From the NCBI GenBank assembly GCA_944393225.1, contig CALXZK010000008.1, positions 1 to 64,000 on the forward strand: 64,000 nt of DNA, in the 5' to 3' direction. Of this stretch, positions 53,202-61,679 are shown piece by piece. A model generated the notes under the pieces. That model worked only from the letters and a program-made list of their open reading frames with translations, was not told the DNA's origin and did no database searches. Made by a program: the position numbers and the translations under genes. The stretch's first letter is position 1. Each line of letters starts with the position of its first letter. Source of the DNA: an uncultured Alphaproteobacteria bacterium. GTDB taxonomy: Bacteria; Pseudomonadota; Alphaproteobacteria; RF32; CAG-239.

Positions 53202-54690
53202 TATAAAGAAAATATTAAGCACATCAGCCTTGGCTTTGGTTTTGAGCTTTGGGTATGCTAATTTGTGCTCTGCTCAAGGTATTGTCAGCTTAAGCGACAG
53301 TGCTAAGACAAATAATTCAGCCGATGAAATTCCTGATGAAATTTCTTTGTTTGGCGATGATAGTGCTGAAGTTAAAGTTATTACTCCGGCAAAGTCAACC
53401 TCAGGTGTGAAATCTGCTGCAGCTTTGTTAAACAATAAAAACGATGCCGCAAAAAATGCCAAAGGTAATGTTAAATCGGCAAAAGACTTATTAGCGGCTT
53501 CTCAACCGCAAAATGCAGGAGGAAAAGTTCAATCTGCAGCTGCTTTGTTGGGCGGTCAAAATAATGCTGCCAACAACAAGGCTGGTGTAAAAAATGCTGC
53601 TCCGAATGCGGTAAAAGGTAACGCAGCAGCTTTATTACAACAGGCTTCTGCCGCTCAAGCAACAAAAACAGCTTCTCCGCAAGCAAAAGAAACTCCGACT
53701 GCTCAAAAACAGGTTCAAAAAACAGGAAATATTGATATTAAAGTTGTTAAAGACGTAGAAGATTCAGTTTTTGACCAAATGTCTGATTTGGAAAAGCAAA
53801 CAGCTATTTTGAACTTGGAATTGAAAAAAGAAAAAGTCAGAAGCGATATCGAATCTTTGAAAGCGGTTCAAGCAAAAGCTCGTGAAGAAGAAAAAGCCCG
53901 TCAAGAAGCTGAAAAGAGAAAAATTCAAGAATGGGAAAATGAAGAGAAAAGAAAAATTTTGCAAGAACAACAAAAGTTAAAAGAATTAGAAATTGCTTAC
54001 GAAAAAGCTCGTCAAGAAAAGCTTTTGAATAGCTATAAAACAAAAATGCTCGAAGAATCTCAGAAATTTATTACATCAAGAGGTGAAACATATAAAGAGA
54101 TTGCCGATTTAAGAGCTGAGCGTCAAAGCATTATCAGCGACTTTAAAGCACGCTTCTTACAGTTGACCGAATTGGCTGATAAAGCAACCAGTGAAGTTAT
54201 TCGAGTTCGTGATGACTATGCTAAAACAATTTCTGATTTACAAACTCAGATTTCTATTTTGAAGGCACGTCTTGAGGCCAGTGAGCAACAAAATCCTTTT
54301 GCCGGTGACGGACAAGGTGCCGGTCAGGCTGAAACTCAAGAAGTAAAATTAAGTGATTTATACGCCGTTATGGAAATCCGCGGACAAGGAAATGTTTTAA
54401 CTGCAAAATTGATTAATGAAAGCGGTATTCCTTTCTTAGTTAAAGTTGGTACGGCTTTACAAAGCGGTCACGTTATTGATGAAATTACACCGACTTATGT
54501 TCGTGCCGAAAAAGAAGGTGTTAAAGATTATTTATATTTTTCTGCCGGCGGTATTTTAGATAAAGAACCTGCTCAAAATGAAGATTTGAAGATTAAAGTC
54601 TCCGAAGATGACAAAGGTCCTAAAAAAGAGCCTCCTGCAGTTATGATGCAGGGTATTCCCGGTGTTGCCGCAGAAATGACTGTTCGTTAG
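53191..54690 (+). CDS. pilP: extended PilP-like pilus protein with coiled coil
   Basis: A 499-residue exported protein. A signal peptide ends CSAQ. Residues 85-200 carry repeats of KSAAALL-type segments (VKSAAALLNN, VQSAAALLGG, VKSAKDLLAA) in an Ala/Asn/Lys-rich region, and a coiled coil runs about 205-375 (LKKEKVRSDIESLKAVQAK). The last 110 residues match the PilP core (YAVMEIRGQGNVLTAKLINE, VKVGTALQSGHVIDEI, YVRAEKEGVKDYLYFS). R64 PilP is only about 150 residues, so this version adds about 350. PilP joins inner-membrane parts to the secretin; the added coiled coil could bridge a wider envelope. Start at 53191 after GAGGGAG. Confidence 0.82.
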   Translation: MHYNIKKILSTSALALVLSFGYANLCSAQGIVSLSDSAKTNNSADEIPDEISLFGDDSAEVKVITPAKSTSGVKSAAALLNNKNDAAKNAKGNVKSAKDLLAASQPQNAGGKVQSAAALLGGQNNAANNKAGVKNAAPNAVKGNAAALLQQASAAQATKTASPQAKETPTAQKQVQKTGNIDIKVVKDVEDSVFDQMSDLEKQTAILNLELKKEKVRSDIESLKAVQAKAREEEKARQEAEKRKIQEWENEEKRKILQEQQKLKELEIAYEKARQEKLLNSYKTKMLEESQKFITSRGETYKEIADLRAERQSIISDFKARFLQLTELADKATSEVIRVRDDYAKTISDLQTQISILKARLEASEQQNPFAGDGQGAGQAETQEVKLSDLYAVMEIRGQGNVLTAKLINESGIPFLVKVGTALQSGHVIDEITPTYVRAEKEGVKDYLYFSAGGILDKEPAQNEDLKIKVSEDDKGPKKEPPAVMMQGIPGVAAEMTVR

Positions 54691-54699
54691 GCAAAAAAA

Positions 54700-56376
54700 A
54701 TGGCTCCAGATGAAGAAAATCAAGAGATGACTCAAGAAGCACCGGCGGAAAATTCACCTTCCGCCGAAGCTTCATCTGCTGCTGCACCCGTTTCTGAAGA
54801 AATCACCCATTCGCTCGGAAGTTTGGAAGAATATTTCAAAAACGGGCGAAAATTGTTAACTCTTCCCGGTGGAAGTTTAAGTATTAATGATGACACACGC
54901 CGTCTTTTGGCATTGTTTTCCGATGGTAGCTTTTTGGTTTCGGAAACACACAAGTTTGATGGACGTGTTTTGAGCTTTGAGGTTTTGGCTCGTAAGAAAA
55001 AACTTATGATTTCAAAGCCGGTTTACGTAAGCCAAAATGAACTTAATGCTATTTATAATTATGGTGAACGCAATTCTGTTGATATTGAAGCTGATGAAGA
55101 TCTTGCCTCTTTGCAAATGCAAAAAGACTTTATCAGTGTAATTGTGCGTGCTGCTGAAAAGAAAGTTTCCGATATTCACGTTGTGGTTGCCGATAGCACC
55201 CAAATTATGTTCCGTATTAATGGTATGATGTCTATTGAAATGGAATATAACAAAGATTGGGGTGAATCTTTTGTGCGTGCAGCCTTTGCTTCTGCCGATA
55301 TTTCAGATTCAAACTATGCACAAAACGAATTTCAGGCGGCGCAAAAACTTGGTTCCACTCCGTTGCGTGGCTCTAAAGGTAAATTGATGCTTCCGCACAA
55401 TGTGTTGGCTATTCGTCTTCAATTTAACCCAATTGCTTTCGGTTCTCAATATTTGGTTATGCGCTTGCTTTATGCTGATGAGAATCCTAACGGAACCGGC
55501 GATTTGTCTTCTTTGGGTTTGACCGAATATGAAGAAAATTTATTCTTTAGATTACGTTCCGTACCAACGGGAGTAAGCATTGTTTCAGGACCGACCGGAA
55601 GTGGTAAAAGTACGACCTTGCAAAGAAACATGATTAAGCTTTTGCAAGAAAAAAATTACGAGATTAACCTCATTACCGTGGAAGATCCTCCGGAGTATCC
55701 TATTCCCGGTGCGCGCCAAATGCCGGTGACAAATGCTAATACCGAAGAAGAAAAAGATGAGCAATTTACTAAAGCATTGTCGGCGGCGCTGCGTTCTGAC
55801 CCTGATGTTATGATGGTGGGTGAGGTTCGTTCGCTTTCTGCGGCACAATTGACATTTAAAGGAGCTTTGTCCGGACACGGTATGTGGACGACCCTGCACG
55901 CAAACTCTGCGCCGGCAATTATCCCGCGTCTGCGTGATATGGGTGTAGAAACATTTAAATTGGGTGATCCGGAATTGGTTAAAGGACTTATCGGTCAACG
56001 TTTGTTCAGAAAGCTTTGTCCGCATTGTCGCGTTTCCGTCAAAGATCAGCTCAATTTGCCTTCTGTTCAACGCTTGAGAACGGCTTTGGGCGACTTTGGT
56101 GTTGAAAACACATATATTCGCGGTCCGGGATGTAAATTCTGTGACGGAAGCGGTATTAAAGGAAGAATGAGTATTCAAGAAATTATTTTGCCTGATGCAA
56201 CTTTCTTGGAACTCATTATCAAGGGAGAAACCCGTAAAGCTATTGACTATTGGACCAGTGATTTGGGCGGTAGAACAATGAAAGATGCCGCAATTGAACG
56301 TATGGTCAAGGGATATATTGACTTAGATGAAGTTGAGCGTTGGTGCGGATTGATGGATCAACGTCCGGTTTATTAG
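54700..56376 (+). CDS. pilQ: PilQ thin-pilus assembly ATPase
   Basis: A 558-residue GspE/PilB-type ATPase (R64 PilQ is 522). A Glu/Ala/Ser-rich leader is followed by an N-domain, then the motor: VSGPTGSGKSTT Walker A (about 297-305), TVEDPPEYPI Asp box, DVMMVGEVRS Walker B, and GHGMWTTLHANS His box. A zinc-type tetracysteine comes near the end (CPHCRVSV, then CKFCDGSG), as in extension ATPases. It would drive pilin polymerisation at the inner membrane. Overall order N-domain, ATPase, zinc module is intact and looks functional. It lies nine bases after PilP. Confidence 0.93.
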   Translation: MAPDEENQEMTQEAPAENSPSAEASSAAAPVSEEITHSLGSLEEYFKNGRKLLTLPGGSLSINDDTRRLLALFSDGSFLVSETHKFDGRVLSFEVLARKKKLMISKPVYVSQNELNAIYNYGERNSVDIEADEDLASLQMQKDFISVIVRAAEKKVSDIHVVVADSTQIMFRINGMMSIEMEYNKDWGESFVRAAFASADISDSNYAQNEFQAAQKLGSTPLRGSKGKLMLPHNVLAIRLQFNPIAFGSQYLVMRLLYADENPNGTGDLSSLGLTEYEENLFFRLRSVPTGVSIVSGPTGSGKSTTLQRNMIKLLQEKNYEINLITVEDPPEYPIPGARQMPVTNANTEEEKDEQFTKALSAALRSDPDVMMVGEVRSLSAAQLTFKGALSGHGMWTTLHANSAPAIIPRLRDMGVETFKLGDPELVKGLIGQRLFRKLCPHCRVSVKDQLNLPSVQRLRTALGDFGVENTYIRGPGCKFCDGSGIKGRMSIQEIILPDATFLELIIKGETRKAIDYWTSDLGGRTMKDAAIERMVKGYIDLDEVERWCGLMDQRPVY

Positions 56377-56404
56377 GCTAAAAATTTTTTAAGTGAGGAA
56401 AAAG

Positions 56405-57535
56405 ATGGCAGAAGCAAACGAAAAGAAAAGTTCGTCAAATTCGATTCATAAGGCTATGCGACAACTGAACGTTGTTGAGGAATATTATGCTAAAATGATT
56501 TGTAATTTTTCTAACGATGCCAGATTAAAGTTATATCGCAAAATTGCTTCTTTGATGAAAAACCGTTTCTCATTAATGAGCGCTTTGGATATGTTGCATG
56601 ATAGTGCCAGCGACGGCGGTAAAAGCCCTGGGGAACCTATGGCTATTGCGATTGCTTGTTGGGCTCGTGCTTTGAACAACGGTTTGACGTTTTCTGATGC
56701 TTTGAAAGGTTGGGCTCCGGACCGTGAACGTTTGATGCTTTCCGTAGGTGACGTTTCTGACCTTGAAAGCGCCTTACTTAACCTTATTCGCGTGACCGAA
56801 GGTTCTACCAAAATGATACGCCCGATTATCAGTGCGATTGCCTATCCGGCATTTTTGTTCATGATGGCCGTACTCATTATTTATGGTATTGGTGTTTATA
56901 TGGTACCGCCTATGCTTGATGCTGCACCGGGAACGCGCTGGACCGGAATGGCTCGCGATTTGGTGGACCTTTCGGCATGGATTAAAGATTATTGGCTGGT
57001 TGCATTTAGTGCGCTTCCTGCCGTTATGATTATTATCTACTCCACCATCAGCATTTGGACGGGAAGAATCCGCGCTATCGTTGATAATATTCCGCCCTAT
57101 TCACTTTACAAAGTGTTTGTCGGTATCAGCTGGTTGTTGGCTTTGTCTGCTTTGGTCAAAGGCGGAACCCCTGTTTCTACAGCGATGCGTGCTCTACGCC
57201 GTGATGCCAGCCGTTATTTGAAAGAAAGAATCGATAAAGCACTCGTCTTTATTAATAACGGTGATAACTTGGGTGTCGCTCTGCAAAAAACAAAACTAAA
57301 CTTTCCGGATAAAGAAGTTGTTGCCGATTTGAAAATTTATTCCGAATTGGATAACTTTGAAGAAGCTTTGGAAGCTTTGGCCAACGAATGGTTGGAAGAA
57401 TCCGTTTATTTGATTGAGCAAAAAGCTGCTTTATTGAACATGGCGGCAATTTTGACCGTTGCCGGCGTTATTGCTTGGGCTGTTATGGGTACATTTGCCA
57501 TGCAAGATCAAATTACCAGCCAAATGGGAGCATAA
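56405..57535 (+). CDS. pilR: PilR inner-membrane platform protein (GspF/PilC family)
   Basis: A 376-residue polytopic protein. Two cytoplasmic helical domains have the GspF pattern (SLMKNRFSLMSALDML with AIACWARALNNGLTFSDAL; KGGTPVSTAMRALRRDASRY with NNGDNLGVAL). Membrane helices lie at about 140-165, 195-217 and 345-368. It is the platform that couples the ATPase to pilin insertion. ATG 56405 follows GAGG; an in-frame GTG at 56393 would come before that site. It ends one base before the next gene. Confidence 0.9.
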   Translation: MAEANEKKSSSNSIHKAMRQLNVVEEYYAKMICNFSNDARLKLYRKIASLMKNRFSLMSALDMLHDSASDGGKSPGEPMAIAIACWARALNNGLTFSDALKGWAPDRERLMLSVGDVSDLESALLNLIRVTEGSTKMIRPIISAIAYPAFLFMMAVLIIYGIGVYMVPPMLDAAPGTRWTGMARDLVDLSAWIKDYWLVAFSALPAVMIIIYSTISIWTGRIRAIVDNIPPYSLYKVFVGISWLLALSALVKGGTPVSTAMRALRRDASRYLKERIDKALVFINNGDNLGVALQKTKLNFPDKEVVADLKIYSELDNFEEALEALANEWLEESVYLIEQKAALLNMAAILTVAGVIAWAVMGTFAMQDQITSQMGA

Positions 57536-57536
57536 G

Positions 57537-58100
57537 ATGAATATAAAAGAAAAAATGCAAACTTTAACACCTTTGCAAAAGCAAGGATTGGTTATAGGTT
57601 TTGTTATACTTGTTATATTGCTCGGTATTTGGTTGTTTTCAAAACCGGATGCAAAAATGCAAACTGCCGGAGAGCAGATTACTCTTTTGACAGACAGTGT
57701 GCGCAGTTTTTACCAAAAAAAACCTAATGCTTGGGGGTTGAATACCTATTCTGCCATACAAAACAAAATTATACCGCAATCTATGTTAAACGGAAGACAA
57801 GTGAAAAACAGCCTGAATAAAGATGTGTTGTTGGGAGCTGATGTCCTTGGAAATACCGTTATGCCGGGGAGCCGAACTTTTGCAATTGTTTACAAAAACT
57901 TGAGCAAAGAAGAATGCAAAGCTCTGGCAACATATTCTTTTGATGAAAAAACAATGATTGCAATCGACGCTATTAACATCATCAATGACAAGACATATTC
58001 TTTTAGTTGGGGAAGCGACGAAGGCTTGCCGATTAAAGCAGAAGCAGCTGAAAAAGCGTGTCAGCAAGTTAATGATATTTTATGGAGCATATATTTATAG
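57537..58100 (+). CDS. pilin-like protein without a prepilin cleavage site
   Basis: A 187-residue protein with one membrane helix (about 19-36, VIGFVILVILLGIWLFS) near the N-terminus and a globular part. The globular part parallels the two PilS prepilins: similar length, YSAIQNKIIPQSML in the place of TAIQLNIVPSDML, TFAIVYKNLSKEECKALATY in the place of the TEACTSLAS segment, and a final Cys (EKACQQVND). It lacks the G-x-x-x-x-E leader that a prepilin peptidase needs, so it probably stays as an inner-membrane pilin-like subunit or primes assembly. GGGAG before ATG. Placed between PilR and the PilS genes. Confidence 0.72.
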   Translation: MNIKEKMQTLTPLQKQGLVIGFVILVILLGIWLFSKPDAKMQTAGEQITLLTDSVRSFYQKKPNAWGLNTYSAIQNKIIPQSMLNGRQVKNSLNKDVLLGADVLGNTVMPGSRTFAIVYKNLSKEECKALATYSFDEKTMIAIDAINIINDKTYSFSWGSDEGLPIKAEAAEKACQQVNDILWSIYL

Positions 58101-58128
58101 AACGAAAGTTATATATCTATTGCTATTC

Positions 58129-58157
58129 TTGTTTAGATTTTGTTAATTTTGTATAAT
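58129..58157 (+). promoter_or_regulatory. strong promoter of the pilS genes
   Basis: TTGTTT (58129-58134) and a perfect TATAAT (58152-58157) are separated by 17 bases and lie 38 bases before the first prepilin start. It gives the major pilin genes an internal promoter in the pil operon, as expected for subunits needed in large amounts. Confidence 0.72.
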
Positions 58158-58194
58158 TATACTATAAAGCATATAAAAAATTTTGGAGGGAAAA

Positions 58195-58746
58195 ATGAAA
58201 ATATTAAATAAGATTGAACAATCCGGACGTTCTATGGTGGAAATGCTCGGTGTATTGGCCATTATCGGTGTATTGTCAGTAGGTGGTATTTCCGGTTATT
58301 CTAAAGCTATGGCTAAATTTAAATTGACTAAAGCTCAAGACCAATTGTCTATGCTTTTGATTAACATTCGTACCGCTTTTTCAGGTTCTTCAAGCTATAC
58401 CGGTTTGAGCAATGCAACAGCTATTCAGTTGAACATTGTTCCTTCTGATATGTTGCCGGATGGTTTGGGTGTAACTAACGGTGATATTATCAACGCTTTT
58501 ACCGGTGAAGTTACAATTGCTGAAGATGCTGCAAACGCTCAACACTTTACAATTGCTTTTGGCGGTTTGGGTACTGAAGCTTGCACAAGTTTGGCTTCTT
58601 CCGACTGGGGTACTGAAGGTTTGGTTCAAATTGATGTAAATGGTCAAGCTTATGCTCTACAAGACTTACCGCTTGATGCTATTACTGCTGTGGCCGATTG
58701 TGATCAGCCGAACTCTGCAAACATTGTTACTTGGACTTACTACTAA
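58195..58746 (+). CDS. pilS: PilS-type type IVb major prepilin, copy 1
   Basis: A 183-residue prepilin. The leader KILNKIEQSG is cut after Gly, giving mature RSMVEMLGVLAIIGVLSVGG with Glu at +5 and a hydrophobic helix. The globular part contains VPSDMLPDGLG, a Cys pair (EACTSLAS and AVADCDQP) for the usual type IVb disulfide loop, and a beta-rich end. The start ATG at 58195 follows GGAGGG. A strong promoter sits just upstream. It would polymerise into the thin pilus. Confidence 0.92.
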   Translation: MKILNKIEQSGRSMVEMLGVLAIIGVLSVGGISGYSKAMAKFKLTKAQDQLSMLLINIRTAFSGSSSYTGLSNATAIQLNIVPSDMLPDGLGVTNGDIINAFTGEVTIAEDAANAQHFTIAFGGLGTEACTSLASSDWGTEGLVQIDVNGQAYALQDLPLDAITAVADCDQPNSANIVTWTYY

Positions 58747-58780
58747 TACATTTAAGTTAGTAGCTTAAAAGGAAAAGGCT

Positions 58781-59329
58781 GTGAAATTCGGTCTAAAAGA
58801 ACAGACAGGACGCTCGATGGTGGAAATGCTCGGAGTATTAGCCATTATCGGCGTCCTTTCCGTTGGTGGAATAACGGGGTATTCCAAAGCTATGGCTAAA
58901 TTTAAATTAAACCGAGCTTTGGATCAGCTCTCTATTTTGATAATCAATATTCGTTCTGCTTTCACCGGTTCTCAAAGTTTTACCGGATTGTCAAATCAAA
59001 CGGCTATCAGCATGACGGTTGTTCCTTCAGATATGTTACCCGATGGTTTGGGAAACTCGAACGGTGTGATTGCACATGCTTTGGCCGGAACGGTTAATAT
59101 AGGTAATACCAACGGCGGTTTGCATTTTACCATTCGTTTTGATGGTTTGAGCTCGGAAGCTTGCACCAGTTTGGCCTCATCTAATTTTACCGATGAAAGC
59201 TTAGAATCAATGCAAATCAATGATGCAACGGCTCATCAGCAGGTGGATTTGCCCTTAAGTGCAATTGAAGCCGTGGCTGAATGTAACAAGCCAAATCAAA
59301 CAAATGAAATTTTGTGGGAATATTATTAA
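58781..59329 (+). CDS. pilS: PilS-type type IVb prepilin, copy 2
   Basis: A 182-residue prepilin from a GTG start (AAAAGGAAAAG upstream). The leader KFGLKEQTG is followed by the same RSMVEMLGVLAIIGVLSVGG as copy 1. VPSDMLPDGLG, EACTSLASS and the final Cys (AVAECNKP) are also kept. The N-terminal halves are nearly identical while the middle and surface parts differ, so copy 2 may be a variant subunit for switching or a mixed fibre. It sits 34 bases after copy 1 and ends before a strong terminator. Confidence 0.92.
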   Translation: MKFGLKEQTGRSMVEMLGVLAIIGVLSVGGITGYSKAMAKFKLNRALDQLSILIINIRSAFTGSQSFTGLSNQTAISMTVVPSDMLPDGLGNSNGVIAHALAGTVNIGNTNGGLHFTIRFDGLSSEACTSLASSNFTDESLESMQINDATAHQQVDLPLSAIEAVAECNKPNQTNEILWEYY

Positions 59330-59350
59330 ATTCCATAAAAAAATATTTTC

Positions 59351-59380
59351 AAAAGCTCTGTTATTTTTGCAGAGCTTTTT
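59351..59380 (+). terminator. intrinsic terminator after the prepilin genes
   Basis: AAAAGCTCTG and CAGAGCTTTT form a perfect 10-bp stem around a nine-base loop, followed by a T run. It separates the prepilins from the PilT-like ATPase gene, which must then have its own promoter. Confidence 0.92.
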
Positions 59381-59457
59381 TGTTTTGATTTACTCTTTTT
59401 TTACGGAAAAAATTTATTATTGATTTAATAAAATTTTATATCCGCGGAATTGTAACT

Positions 59458-60423
59458 ATGGTTAAACTTAATTCTATTCGTTTTTCAGATCTTTATATTA
59501 CACCGGAAAAAACATTTTTTGTTCCGGACGGACGCACCGAAAATGGTTTGGCTATCATCAAACCGGAAGATATGGATGTGTTTTACACTCTGTTGGAAGA
59601 AACTTGGGACGGTGATAATCCGAGTTATTCCGTATTATATGAAAATATCTTTTATCGTATCGAACGCTCGGTTACCATTTACGGCGTACAATATTGTTGC
59701 CGTAAAATGCCGGAAAAAGTGCCTCCGATTGCTGCTTTGAATTTTCCGCGTGAATTGACCAGACATTTGCTTTCTTTGAGTAATGCTTGCGGTTTGATTT
59801 TGTGGTCCGGTCCGACCGGTGCCGGTAAAACAACGGCTATTTCTTCTTTGCTTAAAGAATATATGACCATGGAAGGCGGTTTTGCCTACACAATTGAAGA
59901 CCCGTCAGAAATGCCTTTGGACGGTGTCTATAAATCTATGAAAGGCGGCTTGGGCTTGTGCAAACAAACACAACCGATTAACGATAATTGGGGAGATTCA
60001 TTAAAATCTGCTCTGCGTTCTAAACCGCGTTTCATTCTTGTTGGTGAGATTAGAACACCGGAAACCGCTAGTCAGGTTTTACGTGCGGCTACTTCCGGTC
60101 ACCTTGTATTATCAAGTATTCACGCTAATAATATTACCGATGCCATCAACTCGGTCATTAAATACGCTTCTTCTACCACCATGAGTGAAGACTTGGCTTA
60201 TGATCTTTTCTCTCGTGGTATGCTAGGCGTTTTGCACCAAACCTTGGTCGGCGTGGAAGAGAAAAAACCTTTATTATCATATTTGTTTGCCAATCCGGAT
60301 ACGACAAAAGGTGACCAAGTACGTGGTATTATCAAAACCGGAAATCTTAATTTGGGTACTTCTATCGAAACACAAATGACTCGTATGCGCAAAGGCATGA
60401 GCCTATTTCCGGATTTATCATAG
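59458..60423 (+). CDS. PilT/DotB-like ATPase
   Basis: A 321-residue ATPase of the PilT/DotB type. A short N-domain with the motif SDLYITPEKTFFV (like the SDLHI start of PilT) precedes Walker A GPTGAGKTT (118-126), Asp box YTIEDPSEMPL, Walker B RFILVGEIRTPE and a His box SGHLVLSSIHANN. There is no tetracysteine, unlike PilQ. PilT members retract pili; DotB and TraJ relatives act in T4BSS. It could serve the thin pilus as retraction motor or act in secretion. It has its own transcription unit between two terminators. Start is an ATG after GGAAT. Confidence 0.87.
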   Translation: MVKLNSIRFSDLYITPEKTFFVPDGRTENGLAIIKPEDMDVFYTLLEETWDGDNPSYSVLYENIFYRIERSVTIYGVQYCCRKMPEKVPPIAALNFPRELTRHLLSLSNACGLILWSGPTGAGKTTAISSLLKEYMTMEGGFAYTIEDPSEMPLDGVYKSMKGGLGLCKQTQPINDNWGDSLKSALRSKPRFILVGEIRTPETASQVLRAATSGHLVLSSIHANNITDAINSVIKYASSTTMSEDLAYDLFSRGMLGVLHQTLVGVEEKKPLLSYLFANPDTTKGDQVRGIIKTGNLNLGTSIETQMTRMRKGMSLFPDLS

Positions 60424-60440
60424 TTCAAGGCACAATAACA

Positions 60441-60473
60441 AAAAAAGAGCTTCTTTTCAGAAGCTCTTTTTTT
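60441..60473. terminator. bidirectional terminator between convergent genes
   Basis: AAAAAAGAGCTTC and GAAGCTCTTTTTT form a 13-bp stem around TTTTCA. It sits between the PilT-like gene (+) and the phosphoribosyltransferase gene (-), with A and T tracts suitable for both directions. Confidence 0.92.
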
Positions 60474-60477
60474 ATAC

Positions 60478-60909
60478 TTAAATATCCCAAGGAAAAACTA
60501 TCCATTCATCTGGCTTATCTTCGGCATAAACATCAACCTGAGATGCACCTTTTTCTTTGGCATAAACTGTGACAAAAGTGGCTTTGGGATAATATTTGCG
60601 CAAAACCTCAAAGGTTCTGCCCGAATCTGCCAAATCATCAACGACCAGCGTGTTTTCATCTACATTTCCGACATGAGCCTCAAACTCAATGTCTTCGGTT
60701 TTTCTTTTTTCATCATTATCATAGCTGGAAAAGTTGATGGCTTCATTGTTACGAATATCAAGCTCGTAAGCAATAATACCGGCAGGAATCAACCCACCTC
60801 GGCTGACGGCGATGATTTTGTTATATTTTCCGTGCGCTTTCAGCTTTTGAGATAATTCTTTAGCGTGTTGGTGAAAGTCTTCCCAACTGATATAAATTTT
60901 CTTTGTCAT
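60478..60909 (-). CDS. gpt: xanthine(-guanine) phosphoribosyltransferase
   Basis: A 143-residue type I phosphoribosyltransferase. The sequence matches Gpt: ISWEDFHQHAKELSQKL at the start, IIAVSRGGLIPAGIIAYEL, the PRPP loop LVVDDLADSGRT, YPKATFVTVYAK, and the C-terminal DEWIVFPWDI typical of XGPRT. It joins xanthine or guanine with PRPP in purine salvage in the cytoplasm. Slightly shorter than E. coli Gpt (152). It lies four bases after the thioredoxin-like gene on the minus strand, so they share a transcript. This is ordinary housekeeping at the edge of the secretion region. Confidence 0.92.
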   Translation of the reverse strand: MTKKIYISWEDFHQHAKELSQKLKAHGKYNKIIAVSRGGLIPAGIIAYELDIRNNEAINFSSYDNDEKRKTEDIEFEAHVGNVDENTLVVDDLADSGRTFEVLRKYYPKATFVTVYAKEKGASQVDVYAEDKPDEWIVFPWDI

Positions 60910-60913
60910 GTTT

Positions 60914-61441
60914 TTATCCGTGTTGTTCTTTTAGATTTCTAATATATTTAATGACCTTGTCGTCATCCCATTCGGCAGCACCGCGAATCCGACCGATTTC
61001 TTGCCCTTTGGTATTTATTAAAACCGTGTGCGGAGATGTAAAAATCCCTAAATCTTCGGCTAATTTGCCATCAACATCGGTATATAAATCCAAGTCTGGT
61101 GCTTTGAATTTGGTTACAAAATTGCGTTGCTCTTCCGCCGTTGTCCACTCCGTATTCGGAGAAAGCATAATGACTTTGATGTTGTCATCTTTTATCTTAT
61201 TTACAAAGCTGTTGATGTTATCCAGCTCTTTGATGCAGGGAACACAGTTTCTTGACCAAACCATAAGCAAAACAAAGTTGCCTTTGAATGAACTCAGTTT
61301 TACTTTTTGTCCCCATTCATTGATAATTTCGCGCTTGGGCATATCTCTCGGAACGGCATAAATGTTAACCGCCTCTTCACGCGCCAAAGTTGAAAAGCTG
61401 AATAAAACAAACGATAAAAAAGTTAAAATATATTTTTTCAT
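60914..61441 (-). CDS. TlpA/ResA-like periplasmic thioredoxin
   Basis: A 175-residue exported protein. A signal peptide (ending TLAR) is followed by a thioredoxin fold of the TlpA/AhpC-TSA class: LSSFKGNFVLLMVWSRNCVPC with the redox pair C66-x-x-C69, VIMLSPNTEWT, and a cis-Pro segment FTSPHTVLINTKGQEIGR. It would reduce or exchange disulfides in the periplasm. Neighbouring T4SS and pilus proteins are Cys-rich, so it could support their folding, but pairing with gpt does not show that. One TlpA-class enzyme is usual in such genomes. Confidence 0.88.
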   Translation of the reverse strand: MKKYILTFLSFVLFSFSTLAREEAVNIYAVPRDMPKREIINEWGQKVKLSSFKGNFVLLMVWSRNCVPCIKELDNINSFVNKIKDDNIKVIMLSPNTEWTTAEEQRNFVTKFKAPDLDLYTDVDGKLAEDLGIFTSPHTVLINTKGQEIGRIRGAAEWDDDKVIKYIRNLKEQHG

Positions 61442-61529
61442 TAATAACTTCTTTTTTGCTTTTGATTAAATTCTATTTAAGAGTATATGTTTAATATATA
61501 AATAAAAGATAAAAATATTAAGGTGAAAT

Positions 61530-61664
61530 ATGAAATTTTTTGCAAAATTGATTTGGATTGTTTGTCTGACCTCGGTCGTGCTCGGAATTTCCGCTTGTGG
61601 AAAAGTTTCTTCTCCCACGCCAATAGAAGGAAGCGGTTATCCTCATACTTACCCTCGTCGTTAA
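61530..61664 (+). CDS. lptM: LptM-like small lipoprotein
   Basis: A 44-residue lipoprotein, easily missed because of its size. The signal ends ISAC at residue 23 and is followed directly by GKVSSPTPIEG and an ending SGYPHTYPRR. Small lipoproteins with ACGKKGP-like starts and YPRxYP ends are the LptM/YifL family, which helps LptD fold in the outer membrane. AGGTGA lies just upstream. It is 15 bases before the vWA gene. Homology at this length is only suggestive, but the ending is characteristic in Alphaproteobacteria. Confidence 0.75.
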   Translation: MKFFAKLIWIVCLTSVVLGISACGKVSSPTPIEGSGYPHTYPRR

Positions 61665-61679
61665 TCTTAGGAGGTTATT

